From: Maridesulfovibrio ferrireducens
GTDB taxonomy: Bacteria > Desulfobacterota > Desulfovibrionia > Desulfovibrionales > Desulfovibrionaceae
Length of the DNA: 64,000 nucleotides
Assembly (NCBI RefSeq): GCF_900101105.1
Contig: NZ_FNGA01000001.1
Coordinates: 620,001 to 684,000 of the forward strand
Reading direction: 5' to 3'
Shown: piece by piece, positions 21,345-30,029 of the stretch
Numbering within the stretch: position 1 is the first letter of the stretch
Layout: every line of letters starts with the position of its first letter
Program-made: the position numbers and the translations under genes
Notes under the pieces: model-generated
What the model was told of the DNA's origin: nothing
The model's input: only the letters and a program-made list of their open reading frames with translations
Database searches by the model: none

Positions 21345-22268
21345 ATGTCTGATTTATCAATACTTTTCCCCGGTCAGGGATCACAGGAACTTGGAATGGG
21401 GCGTGAGCTTGCAGAAGATTGGTCTGTTGCAATGGACATGTGGAAATTTGCTGAAACCGAGAGTGGACTGCCTTTAAGAGAAATTTACTGGCAAGGTTCC
21501 CCTGCGGATATGTCTAAAACCGAAGCACTTCAGCCCGCGCTGACAGTAGTAAACCTGTCACTCTGGCTATATCTTAAAGACAGCCTTACTCCCGCGGCAA
21601 CAGCCGGACACAGTCTCGGTGAGTTTGCTTCTCTCGGGGCATCCGGCATTCTCAGCATTAATGATACAATAAAAGCTGTATCATTGCGCGGTAAGCTTAT
21701 GTCACAGGTCGCAAATGCGGATCATGGCATGGCCGCTGTTCTTAAGCTTTCACAGGGAGACGTTGAAGAAGCCGTTGAAGTCGCCAGAAGTGAATCCGGT
21801 AAAGAACTTAGAATTGCAAACTACAACTCTCCGGCTCAGTATGTGATCAGTGGTGAAAAAGCCGCTCTTGATGCTGCCGGTGTAGTAATAAAAGAGAAGA
21901 AAGGACGTGCTATAGTTCTGCCTGTCAGCGGTGCATTTCATAGTCCTCTTATTCAGGAAGCAGCGGATGAATTTGCTGCTTATCTTAAGAAGATGGATTG
22001 GAATATTCCAGCCTTTCCTGTTTATTTTAATGCGACTGCTGCACCGGAAAAAAATCCAGAAGAGATTAAAAAGATCATGTGTGCTCAGATGACTTCATCA
22101 GTGCGCTGGATTGAAATTATAGCCAATCAGTATGAAGCCGGTGTAGATACTTTCTTTGAACTCGGTCCTAAAGGAGTTCTTACCAAACTTCTCGTAGCAA
22201 ACCTTAAGGGCAAAGAATACGAAGGTAAGGGAATCGGTAATCTTGCGCAGGCTCAGGAAGTTAAATAG
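21345..22268 (+). CDS. fabD: ACP S-malonyltransferase
   Basis: 307 aa, normal FabD length. GQGSQ (10-14) opens the fold, nucleophile Ser90 lies in GHSLGEF, and His199 in SGAFHSPL completes the dyad. It transfers malonyl from malonyl-CoA to acyl carrier protein for fatty-acid elongation in the cytosol. RBS AAGGAG (21334-21339). It stands alone: no other fab gene is adjacent and a terminator (22279-22311) closes it. A transacylase from a polyketide-type path is possible but nothing around suggests one. Confidence 0.87.
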   Translation: MSDLSILFPGQGSQELGMGRELAEDWSVAMDMWKFAETESGLPLREIYWQGSPADMSKTEALQPALTVVNLSLWLYLKDSLTPAATAGHSLGEFASLGASGILSINDTIKAVSLRGKLMSQVANADHGMAAVLKLSQGDVEEAVEVARSESGKELRIANYNSPAQYVISGEKAALDAAGVVIKEKKGRAIVLPVSGAFHSPLIQEAADEFAAYLKKMDWNIPAFPVYFNATAAPEKNPEEIKKIMCAQMTSSVRWIEIIANQYEAGVDTFFELGPKGVLTKLLVANLKGKEYEGKGIGNLAQAQEVK

Positions 22269-22278
22269 TTATAAAGTA

Positions 22279-22311
22279 CAAGTGGAGGACAGCTTAGCAG
22301 TCCTCCACTTG
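22279..22311. terminator. Intrinsic terminator after fabD
   Basis: CAAGTGGAGGAC (22279-22290) pairs perfectly with GTCCTCCACTTG (22300-22311), followed by TTTTT. Confidence 0.9.
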
Positions 22312-22320
22312 TTTTTAATG

Positions 22321-22587
22321 CTAAACCTTACAGGCATCACTGCCGGAGCAATAAGCGTCAATAAAACCCATTAATTGATTTCCGAAGTAGACACATTTTT
22401 CACCTTCGATACATTTTAAAGCATCTCCGGTTTTGATGTGGGTCTGGAGGGTGTCTTTTCCTTTGCTCAGAGTGATGATCCATTCATTTTTTTCGTCGCT
22501 GAATTCGGCGGCAACATCCAGATTAAATTTTTTGATTTCAGGGTAAAGCTCAATAATTTTTCCCGTTATCTGTGAACCTACTCTCAT
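22321..22587 (-). CDS. Conserved hypothetical small protein with two Cys pairs
   Basis: 88 aa; RBS GGAGG just upstream of ATG 22587. Soluble, no signal peptide. Cysteines at 59, 65, 80 and 86 form two pairs near the C terminus, which could bind a metal or form disulfides. The N-terminal half looks like a beta-rich OB-like or PilZ-like fold (GSQITGKIIELYPEIKKFNLDVAA) but this is a guess. Not recognised as a named family. Confidence 0.6.
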   Translation of the reverse strand: MRVGSQITGKIIELYPEIKKFNLDVAAEFSDEKNEWIITLSKGKDTLQTHIKTGDALKCIEGEKCVYFGNQLMGFIDAYCSGSDACKV

Positions 22588-22856
22588 GATTTCCTCCGTT
22601 CCGGTTACCTGTGAACGCGGGGCCTATGCCACACATTAAATTGTTTTGCTTAGATATTAAATAATATAATAATGAGACGACAGGTCAAGGGTAATTTGAT
22701 TAATCTTTGAAGGAAGAGCTCTTTGTTGCGATAATAGTGAGTGAAATTAATTTTCATATTTTTTCAGTTGTGTTAATAGTTGTTTCTGATTGTGTTGCTG
22801 GAAAAAAAATTAAAATTTATCCATAAATTGTTTAATTGAACTTCTTGGAGTTTATT

Positions 22857-23294
22857 ATGAAAACCCTGACTGCTGCCCATATGGAACGATGCATAGGATG
22901 TCATTCATGCTCCTTTGCGTGTGCGCGGCAAGTGCATAAGTTGCTGTCATGGAACACCGCAGGAATCAGAATTTCCTCTTCCGGAGGGTTATCTACCGGA
23001 TTTGTGGCGAAAGTCTGTCTTGCCTGTGATCCTGCGCCTTGTGCAGCTGCCTGTCCCACTGAAGCTATGTCGCCACGCAAGAAAGGTGGCGGAGTTATAT
23101 ATAAAAAAGATTTGTGCATACGTTGTGGAAAGTGTGCAGAAGCCTGTCCTGTCGATGCTATTTATTTAGATCTTAAGGGGCGCCCGTTTGTCTGCATTCA
23201 TTGCGGAAGATGTGTAAAATTCTGTCCTCATGAATGTCTTGAGATGCGTGAATCCGAGAGCACGAAAAGAGCAAAGAAGGAGGACGCATTATGA
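22857..23294 (+). CDS. Four-cluster ferredoxin, electron partner of AOR
   Basis: 145 aa from ATG 22857 (RBS TTGGAG); an upstream TTG at 22836 is less likely. It has four Cys-rich [4Fe-4S]-type motifs: [11 protein letters not shown] (12-22), [14 protein letters not shown] (about 54-67), [12 protein letters not shown] (about 83-94) and [12 protein letters not shown] (about 112-123). This HycB/NuoI-like protein overlaps the AOR gene by 4 bases and so is its likely redox partner, carrying electrons from aldehyde oxidation to a low-potential acceptor in the cytosol. Confidence 0.88.
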   Translation: MKTLTAAHMERCIGCHSCSFACARQVHKLLSWNTAGIRISSSGGLSTGFVAKVCLACDPAPCAAACPTEAMSPRKKGGGVIYKKDLCIRCGKCAEACPVDAIYLDLKGRPFVCIHCGRCVKFCPHECLEMRESESTKRAKKEDAL

Positions 23295-25072
23295 TTCGCG
23301 ATTATTTTAGAGTTCTCGTGGTTGATCTTGCGACCGGTAAGGGAAAGGTTGCTAAGATTGAGGGACGTAACGAATTTGCTGGTGGAAGCGGGGTAGGCGC
23401 GCTCCTGTTCAATATTTATGGACATGCTCAGCGTCCTTGGGATGACCCGGATCAGCCGTTGATTTTTTCAATTGGTGCACTGACCGGACTTTTTCCGCTC
23501 ATGAGCAAAACTGTTTGTTCCTTTAAATCTCCGTATCATGATCAGTTTGCCGAAAGTCATGCCGGAGGGCGTTCAGCACTTGCTATCCGTTTTGCCGATT
23601 ATGATGCCATTGTTATCAAAGGACGCGCTCCGCGTTTGTCCTGTCTTTCCATTGGAATGAGTCATCTTGAAGTTAAAGATGTTCAGTTTCTGGCCGGGAA
23701 AGATGTTTTTTCCACAGGTAAGTTGCTGCGCCGCATGTTCCCCGGATCGGGGCATCGGTCTATTTTACGCATAGGGCCTGCTGGTGAAAGTTTATCAGGC
23801 ATGGCTTGTATTAATGCCGATACATATCGTCACTTCGGTCGACTCGGCTCCGGCGGAGTGATGGGGTCAAAAAATCTGAAAGGTATTGTTATTCAAGGTG
23901 ACGGTTCATTCGCATTGCCGGATAACAAAGATTATTCAAAGGTTTTTGATGAAGTTTATGAAAAAATGACCGGTACAGATATGATGAGTAAATATCATAA
24001 CTTAGGTACTGCCGCGAATCTGAATGTTCTTAATGAGCTTAAGTCTCTGCCTTGGCGTAATCTTCAGGCCACTAAAGATGATGACATCGCCGGAATTACG
24101 GGTGAAAAATTTGCGGATGATACTTTGCTCAGGAATGCCGCTTGTGCCGGTTGTCCTGTCGGTTGTATCCATTTAGGTTTTGTGCGCGAAAAATTTATGG
24201 AACAGAATCAGTATATGTACCGTCAGGTGGCCTATGATTACGAGCCGATTTTCGCAACAGGCTCCATGCTTGGCGTGACGGACGCATTTCATGTCCTCGC
24301 CATAATGGACGAAATTGAAAAAGTCGGGCTTGATGTCATGTCGGGCGGAGTTGCTCTTGCTTGGGCGACCGAGGCTTTTGAAAAAGGTATCATTACTGAA
24401 AAAGAAACAATTGTTCCGCTCGCTTTCGGTGATGCCGAAGGATATAAAAAAGCGGTTAATTATCTAGGACAGGCAGCGAATGAATTTTACACCGCACTCA
24501 GTAAAGGAACTCTCGTAGCCACCAAAAAATATGGCGGAGAAGACTTTGCATGCGTACTTGGTCAGGAAATGGCGGGATATGCCACAGGAGAGACTTTTTA
24601 CGTTGCGGAGAGTCTAGGGTTCAGACATTCACATCTGGACTCAGGAGGATACGCCTGGGATCAGAAAAACGACAAGAAGGATGTTGACGCAGTCTGTGAT
24701 TTCCTTATCGGGGATGAAACAGGACGCGCTTTCATTACTTCAATGGTCGCATGTCTGTTCGGTCGCGGTGTGTATAATGATGAGCAGCTTTCCGCCTGCC
24801 TTAAATCTGTCGGATATACTGAAATTGCCGAGAACATGGATACCATCGGGGAAAGAGTCCGGGCAATGCGGTGGAAGGTGCGTTTTGATACCGGCTATGA
24901 TCCGGACGCCATATCCATTCCGAAAAGATATAATGAAGTGACCACCTGGAAAGGTAAAACAGATCCTGAATATCTGGCCGAGTTAAAGAAAGAATACGGC
25001 AATAGAATACGTAATCTGGTCTCAGAAGAGGCCTTAATCAGGCTCGGATTGGATAAATACGAAAAAAATTAA
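23291..25072 (+). CDS. Aldehyde:ferredoxin oxidoreductase (tungsten/molybdenum pterin)
   Basis: 593 aa. N-terminal AOR domain (residues 5-205, with [11 protein letters not shown] at 30-40, [25 protein letters not shown] at 87-111 and [17 protein letters not shown]). The [4Fe-4S] ligands are C285, C288 and C292 (CAGCPVGC) plus a later Cys near 488 ([10 protein letters not shown]). The family binds a bis-pterin W or Mo cofactor and oxidises aldehydes to acids with ferredoxin. RBS GGAGG. It is preceded by its ferredoxin; the tungstate/molybdate importers at 38-44 kb would feed this enzyme. GC appears higher than in neighbouring genes. Confidence 0.9.
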   Translation: MIRDYFRVLVVDLATGKGKVAKIEGRNEFAGGSGVGALLFNIYGHAQRPWDDPDQPLIFSIGALTGLFPLMSKTVCSFKSPYHDQFAESHAGGRSALAIRFADYDAIVIKGRAPRLSCLSIGMSHLEVKDVQFLAGKDVFSTGKLLRRMFPGSGHRSILRIGPAGESLSGMACINADTYRHFGRLGSGGVMGSKNLKGIVIQGDGSFALPDNKDYSKVFDEVYEKMTGTDMMSKYHNLGTAANLNVLNELKSLPWRNLQATKDDDIAGITGEKFADDTLLRNAACAGCPVGCIHLGFVREKFMEQNQYMYRQVAYDYEPIFATGSMLGVTDAFHVLAIMDEIEKVGLDVMSGGVALAWATEAFEKGIITEKETIVPLAFGDAEGYKKAVNYLGQAANEFYTALSKGTLVATKKYGGEDFACVLGQEMAGYATGETFYVAESLGFRHSHLDSGGYAWDQKNDKKDVDAVCDFLIGDETGRAFITSMVACLFGRGVYNDEQLSACLKSVGYTEIAENMDTIGERVRAMRWKVRFDTGYDPDAISIPKRYNEVTTWKGKTDPEYLAELKKEYGNRIRNLVSEEALIRLGLDKYEKN

Positions 25073-25135
25073 GTGAAAACTAAAAAAGTACTTGCCAAGG
25101 CGAGCATGTTTAGTTAGTTATCTCTCCTCAGCGGC

Positions 25136-25211
25136 GCCGAGGTAGCTCAGTCGGTAGAGCAGTGGACTGAAAATCCACGTGTCGGGAGTTCAATTCTCTC
25201 CCTCGGCACCA
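25136..25211 (+). tRNA. tRNA-Phe (GAA), copy 1
   Basis: 76 nt with CCA encoded. Acceptor GCCGAGG pairs with CCTCGGC; the anticodon stem GTGGA/TCCAC frames GAA (ACTGAAAAT); T-arm contains GTTCAATTC. Followed by a terminator at 25223-25248. Confidence 0.97.
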
Positions 25212-25222
25212 TCTGTAAAGAA

Positions 25223-25248
25223 CAGCCCTCATAATTTATTATGAGGGC
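25223..25248. terminator. Terminator after tRNA-Phe copy 1
   Basis: AGCCCTCATA pairs with TATGAGGGCT around ATTTAT, then TTTTT. Confidence 0.88.
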
Positions 25249-25371
25249 TTTTTCTATTGTGGAAGAGTTCAATCTAATTTGAGTTGTTTTTTTGGTAAGC
25301 TTATAAATTTCTTTAGAGCTGAAATTCTCAGTTGACATAAATCAATGTTATGATAGGACTTACCTATCGGC

Positions 25372-25447
25372 GCCGAGGTAGCTCAGTCGGTAGAGCAGTG
25401 GACTGAAAATCCACGTGTCGGGAGTTCAATTCTCTCCCTCGGCACCA
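25372..25447 (+). tRNA. tRNA-Phe (GAA), copy 2
   Basis: Identical to copy 1 over all 76 nt, including CCA, and sharing a CGGC just upstream. It lies 160 bp after the first copy's end. A separate terminator follows at 25461-25485, so each copy appears to be its own unit. Confidence 0.97.
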
Positions 25448-25460
25448 CTTGGAAATTTAA

Positions 25461-25485
25461 GGGTTAAGCTAAATCAGCTTAGCCC
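25461..25485. terminator. Terminator after tRNA-Phe copy 2
   Basis: GGGTTAAGCT pairs with AGCTTAGCCC (one G-T wobble) around AAATC, then TTTTT. A near-identical copy is at 29053-29077. Confidence 0.88.
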
Positions 25486-25526
25486 TTTTTCTTTTTGTTT
25501 TTTAGTACCTTACAGATAAAGTATAG

Positions 25527-25643
25527 TTACTCATCGTTAGAAATAAGTCTCTTATCCAATCCGCTAACGTTATCAATAGTCTTTATTTTACGGACCTTGA
25601 AGATTAATTTTAGGGCATCCCTGCGCTTTTATTCTGTCTTCCA
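25527..25643 (-). pseudogene. Remnant of a GNAT acetyltransferase 3' end
   Basis: On the minus strand this stretch resembles the last part of the GNAT gene at 29110-29532 (shared blocks AAGTCTCTT, ACGTTATCAAT, TTTTACGGACC and TTTTAGGGCATCCC) but has an internal deletion of about 40 bases and frame changes. It has no start and cannot encode a domain. It is the decayed partner of the downstream intact gene. Confidence 0.75.
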
Positions 25644-25663
25644 TATAAGAAACTGCCATGGAG

Positions 25664-26020
25664 TTAGTCCTGCGGTTTCCGCCTTGTCAGGTATTCAACT
25701 GTCCAGGCATTCATATCTTCGAAGAGCGGAATTAGTTTTCGTCCCATTTCAGTCAGTGAATACTCTACAGTCGGGGGAACGCCCGGCTGTTCCTCTCTGT
25801 ATACAATTTCATACCTCTCCAGATTTCGTAGCTGTTGGGTCAGCATTTTTTGAGTAACTTTGGGCATAAGCCGCCTGAGTTCACCAAAGCGGCGGTTTTC
25901 TGCTTTTGACAGGTGCCAGATGATCAGCGGCACCCATTTACCGGACAAGATCTCAAAAGCGACTTCAAGTTCATGGGTGTAGCTGCTGCAACTGACTTTA
26001 TTGGTTCTATCCGCTGGCAT
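25664..26020 (-). CDS. HxlR-family transcriptional regulator
   Basis: 118 aa from ATG 26020, chosen because AAGGAG lies 7 bases upstream; a longer frame to 26059 lacks this support. Winged-helix HxlR pattern: CSSYTHELEVAFEILSGKWVPLIIWHLSKAENRRFGELRRLMPKVTQKMLTQQLRNLE. The N-terminal Cys in the CSSY segment is where HxlR relatives such as YodB and HypR sense quinones or aldehydes by thiol chemistry. Divergent from the alcohol dehydrogenase gene; it probably regulates that gene through the repeats at 26230-26280 and 26403-26411. Confidence 0.87.
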   Translation of the reverse strand: MPADRTNKVSCSSYTHELEVAFEILSGKWVPLIIWHLSKAENRRFGELRRLMPKVTQKMLTQQLRNLERYEIVYREEQPGVPPTVEYSLTEMGRKLIPLFEDMNAWTVEYLTRRKPQD

Positions 26021-26528
26021 ATGTTTTCTCCTTGTAAATTCCATCCCCCTACACCGCATAGACCTTTCGTCTTTTTTTTATGAGTGGAATCAAATTTTTT
26101 TATTATCAAATATTGACCGAATCGCGGCACAGGATGTGCGTCTGCGTATCGACCTCAATGATTGTAGGTTTATCATTTATCACACTTTTTGGGTAGTCGG
26201 TTTAATAATTAAAGTAGTGGTTCCCATTTGTATACTGCCCACCAATTGCATACTACGTTTCCGAAAAGTGCGTACTTTACAGAATGATTATTTTGATGTG
26301 TAAGCCTTTCACAGAAGAATTTATCACATTTTGTTCTCTGTCTTTTTCATATGTCAACGGTGAGAAATAAAATTCACTGATGCACATTTGAAAAAGAGTA
26401 ATGTAGTATGCGTTTTTTTATCTGCACTGTTTATTGAATTTTCATATTGTTGCGCATCTAATTAATAAAGTTCTCAACAATCAACAGTGGGCAAACTGTT
26501 TTTATTAAAGGTTTAAGGAGTATTAAAA
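26021..26528. promoter_or_regulatory. 508-bp divergent control region with candidate HxlR operators
   Basis: Between the regulator and the dehydrogenase. Three direct TACT-core elements occur: GTATACTGC (26230-26238), GCATACTAC (26248-26256) and GCGTACTTTA (26270-26279). An inverted copy of the second, GTAGTATGC, is at 26403-26411. The rest is AT-rich with no gene. The operator assignment is inference from repeat structure. Confidence 0.4.
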
Positions 26529-27683
26529 ATGGCAAGATTTACTATCCCCCGCGAAGTTTACTTTGGAGAAGGCACTATTGCGGAGTTGAAAAATTTGAAA
26601 GGGCACAGGGCTGCAATAGTCATCAGCGGAGGCTCCATCAAACGCAACGGCGCTCTTGACAAGATTGAAGGGTTCCTGAAAGAATCTGGTATGGAAACAA
26701 TCCTGATCGAAGGCGTTGAGCCCGATCCGTCTGTCGCTACCGTCATGAAGGGTGTTGAAATCATGAATGATTTCCAGCCAGACTGGATTGTAGGCGTAGG
26801 CGGAGGTTCCCCTATCGATGCAGCCAAGGCCATGTGGATTTTCTACGAAAATCCTGAGTTTACCTTTGAAGAAGCTGCCAAGCCTTTCAACCTGCCGGAG
26901 CTCCGCAAGAAAGCTCACTTCGTCGCCGTGCCCACTACCAGCGGAACCGGAACCGAAGTCACTTGTTTCTCCGTCATTACCAATGAGAAAAACGGCATCA
27001 AGTACCCCATCGCCGACTTTAATATCACTCCTGATGTTGCCATCGTGGATACTGACCTTGCTCAAACCATGCCCGCAACTTTGGTCGCATACACTGGTAT
27101 GGACGCACTGACTCATGATCTGGAAGCATACGTTTCAACCATGTCTAATGAGCTGACTGATTGTCTTGCTATAAAGTCCATGGAAATGATTCAGGAACAT
27201 TTACCTGAATCATTCAAAGGTAACACTGAGTCCCGTGCTAAAATTCATGTAGCACAGTGCCTCGCAGGGATGTCCTTTTCTAACGCCATTCTGGGCATTG
27301 TTCACAGCATGGCTCACAAGACAGGTAAAACATTTGACATTCCACACGGTTGTGCGAATGCTATCTATCTTCCAGTGGTAATCAAATTCAACGCCGAAGT
27401 CGCAGGCGAAAAGTACGCCGATGCCGCCAAACGTCTTGACTTGGCAGGCAACTCCACTGAAGAACTGGTGGGCTCTTTGATCAATTTTATCGAAGGCCTG
27501 AGCGCAGACATGAAGATCCCGGCAACTCTTAAGGAGTTCGGTGTCGACGAAGGAGACTTCCTTAAAAATCTGGATATGATCTCCGAAGGCGCAGTGGGCG
27601 ACCCCTGCACCGGCACTAACCCTCGTGAAATATCTGTCGAACAGATGAAAGAACTGTTCAGAATTTGCTACTACGGCAAATAA
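26529..27683 (+). CDS. Iron-containing alcohol dehydrogenase
   Basis: 384 aa, group III Fe-ADH. GVGGGSPIDAAKAMW (about 95-109) binds the dinucleotide; PTTSGTGTEVT (138-148) is the family signature. Metal ligands appear in MDALTHDLEAYVS (Asp/His) and IVHSMAHKTGKTFDIPHG (two His). RBS AAGGAG (26514-26519). It would reduce aldehydes or oxidise alcohols with NAD(P). GC and codon use look richer than in the surrounding AT-rich genes, consistent with acquisition together with the HxlR regulator. A strong terminator follows. Confidence 0.9.
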   Translation: MARFTIPREVYFGEGTIAELKNLKGHRAAIVISGGSIKRNGALDKIEGFLKESGMETILIEGVEPDPSVATVMKGVEIMNDFQPDWIVGVGGGSPIDAAKAMWIFYENPEFTFEEAAKPFNLPELRKKAHFVAVPTTSGTGTEVTCFSVITNEKNGIKYPIADFNITPDVAIVDTDLAQTMPATLVAYTGMDALTHDLEAYVSTMSNELTDCLAIKSMEMIQEHLPESFKGNTESRAKIHVAQCLAGMSFSNAILGIVHSMAHKTGKTFDIPHGCANAIYLPVVIKFNAEVAGEKYADAAKRLDLAGNSTEELVGSLINFIEGLSADMKIPATLKEFGVDEGDFLKNLDMISEGAVGDPCTGTNPREISVEQMKELFRICYYGK

Positions 27684-27709
27684 TCAACCCGCAATAAGCG
27701 TTCATAATT

Positions 27710-27746
27710 AAGCAGCGGGACGGTTTTTGAAACCGTTCCGCTGCTT
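27710..27746. terminator. Terminator after alcohol dehydrogenase gene
   Basis: A 17-bp stem (AAGCAGCGGGACGGTTT with its complement, one G-T pair) and a TTG loop. The T-run is short (TTTG), so strength is moderate; it may allow read-through into the next gene. Confidence 0.75.
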
Positions 27747-27803
27747 TGCAATTCGGACCTTGAAGCCAACGCTATCCACTAAAGCCATAAAAGGGGTAAT
27801 ATA

Positions 27804-29039
27804 ATGGGAAAACATATTATTGAAGAAGCAAGCCGCTGCCTGCAATGCAAGCGGCCTTTGTGCACTAAAGGATGTCCGATCAGTACCCCGGTCAATAAAA
27901 TGGTGAAGGCGTTGCTGGATGGGGATATGCAGAGAGCTGGCGAATTACTTTTCAGAAATAATCCACTTTCTGTAGTCTGTTCACTCATTTGTCCTCATGA
28001 AAACTTTTGCGAAGGGCACTGCATTCTCGGGCGAAAGAGTTCTCCCGTACAAGTGAGTGACATTGAAAATTACGTATCCAGATATTATCTGGATCAATAT
28101 CAGCCAAGTCAGCCTCAAAATAAGAATAACGGCAAACGAATAGCCATCATCGGATCGGGACCAGCCGGTATTTCTGTTGCTTTTATACTTGCTTCTAAAG
28201 GTTTCGCCGTGACCATTTTCGAGTCTGAAGAAAAGATTGGTGGTGTCCTCCAGTATGGCATCCCTGACTTCCGGCTCCCTAAAGATATTTTGGAAAAACT
28301 CAAAAAAAGATTACTTAAATTAGGCGTGAAAATTCGCCCTAATACACTCATTGGTCCGGTGATAAGTATTGATGACCTGTTCCGTGATGAATATCAGGCC
28401 GTCTTCATCGGAACTGGAGTATGGAATCCCAGACCGTTGCGTCTCAAGGGAGAAACGCTTGGGCATGTTCACTATGCTATAAATTATCTCAAAAATCCGG
28501 ATGTTTACACATTGGGTAAAAAAGTTGCTGTCATCGGAGCTGGTAATGTTGCCATGGATGTGGCGCGAACCGCACTACGGAAAGGGGCGGAGGAAGTTAC
28601 CATTTTGTATCGGCGCGGCGAAGAGGATATAAGTGCTACCAAGTACGAATATGAATACGCTAAACTGGATGGCGTTAAGTTCAAATTCTACACTTCTCCT
28701 CTTGAGATAGAAGATACTCGCGTATTGTGTGCCAAGACGCATAAAGTTGAAGATGAGCAAGGTAAAACACGCCTCGAAACAATTGCGGGAGCTGAGGAAT
28801 ATTTTGATGCAAACTCAGTGTTTGTTGCTGTCAGTCAGACTCCGAGGGGCAACTTATCTGGCCTTGAAGTAGGCAAAACCGGTCTAGTCATTACAGATGA
28901 AGAAGGGCGTACAACCCGGGAAGGGGTTTTCGCATCTGGAGATGTTGTGACCGGTGCTAGGACAGTGGTTGAAGCTGTCAATTGTTCAAAGCGTTCGGCG
29001 CAATCAATTCTTGAGTACATTGAGAAGAATGCTTCGTAG
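27804..29039 (+). CDS. GltD-like NAD(P)-dependent flavoprotein oxidoreductase
   Basis: 411 aa, full length for the glutamate-synthase small-subunit-like (NfnB/SudA-related) group. The N-terminal Fe-S domain has CLQCKRPLCTKGCP (13-26) and CSLICPHENFCEGHC (about 60-74). FAD motif IAIIGSGPAGISVAFILASKG (about 112-132) and NAD(P) motif VAVIGAGNVAMDVARTALRKGAEEVTILYRR (about 238-268) follow. No large GltB subunit is adjacent, so this is a free-standing homolog, probably moving electrons between ferredoxin and NAD(P)H. Downstream of the dehydrogenase and co-directional. Confidence 0.87.
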   Translation: MGKHIIEEASRCLQCKRPLCTKGCPISTPVNKMVKALLDGDMQRAGELLFRNNPLSVVCSLICPHENFCEGHCILGRKSSPVQVSDIENYVSRYYLDQYQPSQPQNKNNGKRIAIIGSGPAGISVAFILASKGFAVTIFESEEKIGGVLQYGIPDFRLPKDILEKLKKRLLKLGVKIRPNTLIGPVISIDDLFRDEYQAVFIGTGVWNPRPLRLKGETLGHVHYAINYLKNPDVYTLGKKVAVIGAGNVAMDVARTALRKGAEEVTILYRRGEEDISATKYEYEYAKLDGVKFKFYTSPLEIEDTRVLCAKTHKVEDEQGKTRLETIAGAEEYFDANSVFVAVSQTPRGNLSGLEVGKTGLVITDEEGRTTREGVFASGDVVTGARTVVEAVNCSKRSAQSILEYIEKNAS

Positions 29040-29050
29040 AAGATTTTATT

Positions 29051-29272
29051 AAGGGTTAAGCTGAATCAGCTTAGCCCTTTTTCTTTAGGATGTTACAGAT
29101 CAAGTGTAATTATTCCTCATCAGAAACAAGTCTCTTGCCCAATCCTATAACGTTATCAATTTCATAGCCCAGACCTTGATAGAAAGCTAAAACCTCAGTA
29201 TTTGTTTTACGGACCTGAAGATTAATTTTAGGGCATCCCTTCGCTTTTATTCTGTCTTCCACACAATTCATT
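29051..29272. repeat. Imperfect direct repeat, right copy
   Basis: Intact partner of 25459-25643; contains the terminator and the 3' end of the GNAT gene without the internal deletion. Confidence 0.8.
29053..29077. terminator. Bidirectional terminator between flavoprotein and GNAT genes
   Basis: GGGTTAAGCT pairs with AGCTTAGCCC around GAATC, then TTTTT. Nearly identical to the terminator at 25461-25485. Confidence 0.88.
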
Positions 29273-29532
29273 ATCTTTTTTGCAAATCCTTTTTTTTGAA
29301 CTTTTGGAGACACAGCCAGATAGTTTATCCATCCTCTATGTCCTTCGTAACCGCCCATCACTGTGGCTACAATTTCGTTTTTGTATATACCTACCAAAAA
29401 TAAATCAGGATCAATTATCATTTTTCTGCGAATATCATTTTTCGGGTCATTCCACGGTGCAACAAGATTGCATTTTTTCCATAATTCAATGACTTTTTCT
29501 TCGTCTTCCTGTTTGAATTCTCTTACTTGCAT
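29110..29532 (-). CDS. GNAT-family N-acetyltransferase (YpeA-like)
   Basis: 140 aa, single GNAT fold. The acetyl-CoA loop is VSPKVQKKGFAKKIMNCVEDRI (about 73-94, Q/RxxGxG/A variant), preceded by GWINYLAVS and followed by INLQVRKTNTEVLAFYQGLGYEIDN. The YpeA-like arrangement is common; the substrate is unknown. Convergent with the flavoprotein gene across a shared terminator. A decayed duplicate of its 3' end is at 25527-25643. Confidence 0.87.
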   Translation of the reverse strand: MQVREFKQEDEEKVIELWKKCNLVAPWNDPKNDIRRKMIIDPDLFLVGIYKNEIVATVMGGYEGHRGWINYLAVSPKVQKKGFAKKIMNCVEDRIKAKGCPKINLQVRKTNTEVLAFYQGLGYEIDNVIGLGKRLVSDEE

Positions 29533-29642
29533 TAATTAATCTCATTTATGACTGAAGGGTTGCTTTTGGTATTTTTAAAAACAAATGATAACAAAAAAGT
29601 ATCTTTAGCAGCAATAACTAAAACATAAACACGGGGGTGATA

Positions 29643-29987
29643 ATGAGCGATAAAACACATTTGTATATTCTATGGACTAATGCTGATGTTGAAGCTGCAG
29701 AAAAAATGGTATTTATGTATGGTGTTAATTCATTACTTAAAGGATGGTGGGAGGAAGTAACCATTATTCTCTGGGGCGGTTCGGTAAAGCTTGCAGCTGA
29801 GAACGAGACAATAAAACAACTTATTTCAAGTGCGCTAAAAGCTGGCGTAAATATGAGTGCGTGCCGTTCCTGCGCTGATATGTATGGTTTGGTCGGAGAA
29901 ATCGAAGCGCAAAATATTGAAGTCATTTATTGGGGAGAGCCGTTGACTGATCTTCTTAAAAACAATGAAAAGTTACTGACAGTTTAA
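29643..29987 (+). CDS. DsrE-family protein
   Basis: 114 aa from ATG 29643; a GTG two codons earlier is possible and the GGGGG run just before it is the likely RBS. Reads LYILWTNADVEAAEKMVFMYGVNSLLKGWWEEVTIILWGGSVKLAAEN, the alpha/beta DsrE fold, with the Cys pair ACRSCADMYG (about 76-85) in the region used by DsrE/TusD-like sulfur carriers. Likely a cytosolic sulfur- or redox-linked protein; the precise role is unknown. Confidence 0.7.
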   Translation: MSDKTHLYILWTNADVEAAEKMVFMYGVNSLLKGWWEEVTIILWGGSVKLAAENETIKQLISSALKAGVNMSACRSCADMYGLVGEIEAQNIEVIYWGEPLTDLLKNNEKLLTV

Positions 29988-30029
29988 TTTTTTATAAGTT
30001 ATTATTTGGCAGAAGAACGAGGAGCAAAA

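Larger units (their letters stand above)
25459..25643. repeat. Imperfect direct repeat, left copy (terminator + GNAT tail)
   Basis: Aligns with 29051-29272 from the terminator through the 3' part of the GNAT gene, with substitutions and about 40 bases missing after GTTATCAAT. The two copies bracket a 3.4-kb regulator/dehydrogenase module. Confidence 0.8.

Noticed and set aside
25136-25447. CRISPR-like repeat from the two tRNA copies
   Set aside because: The repeated unit folds as tRNA-Phe and occurs only twice.
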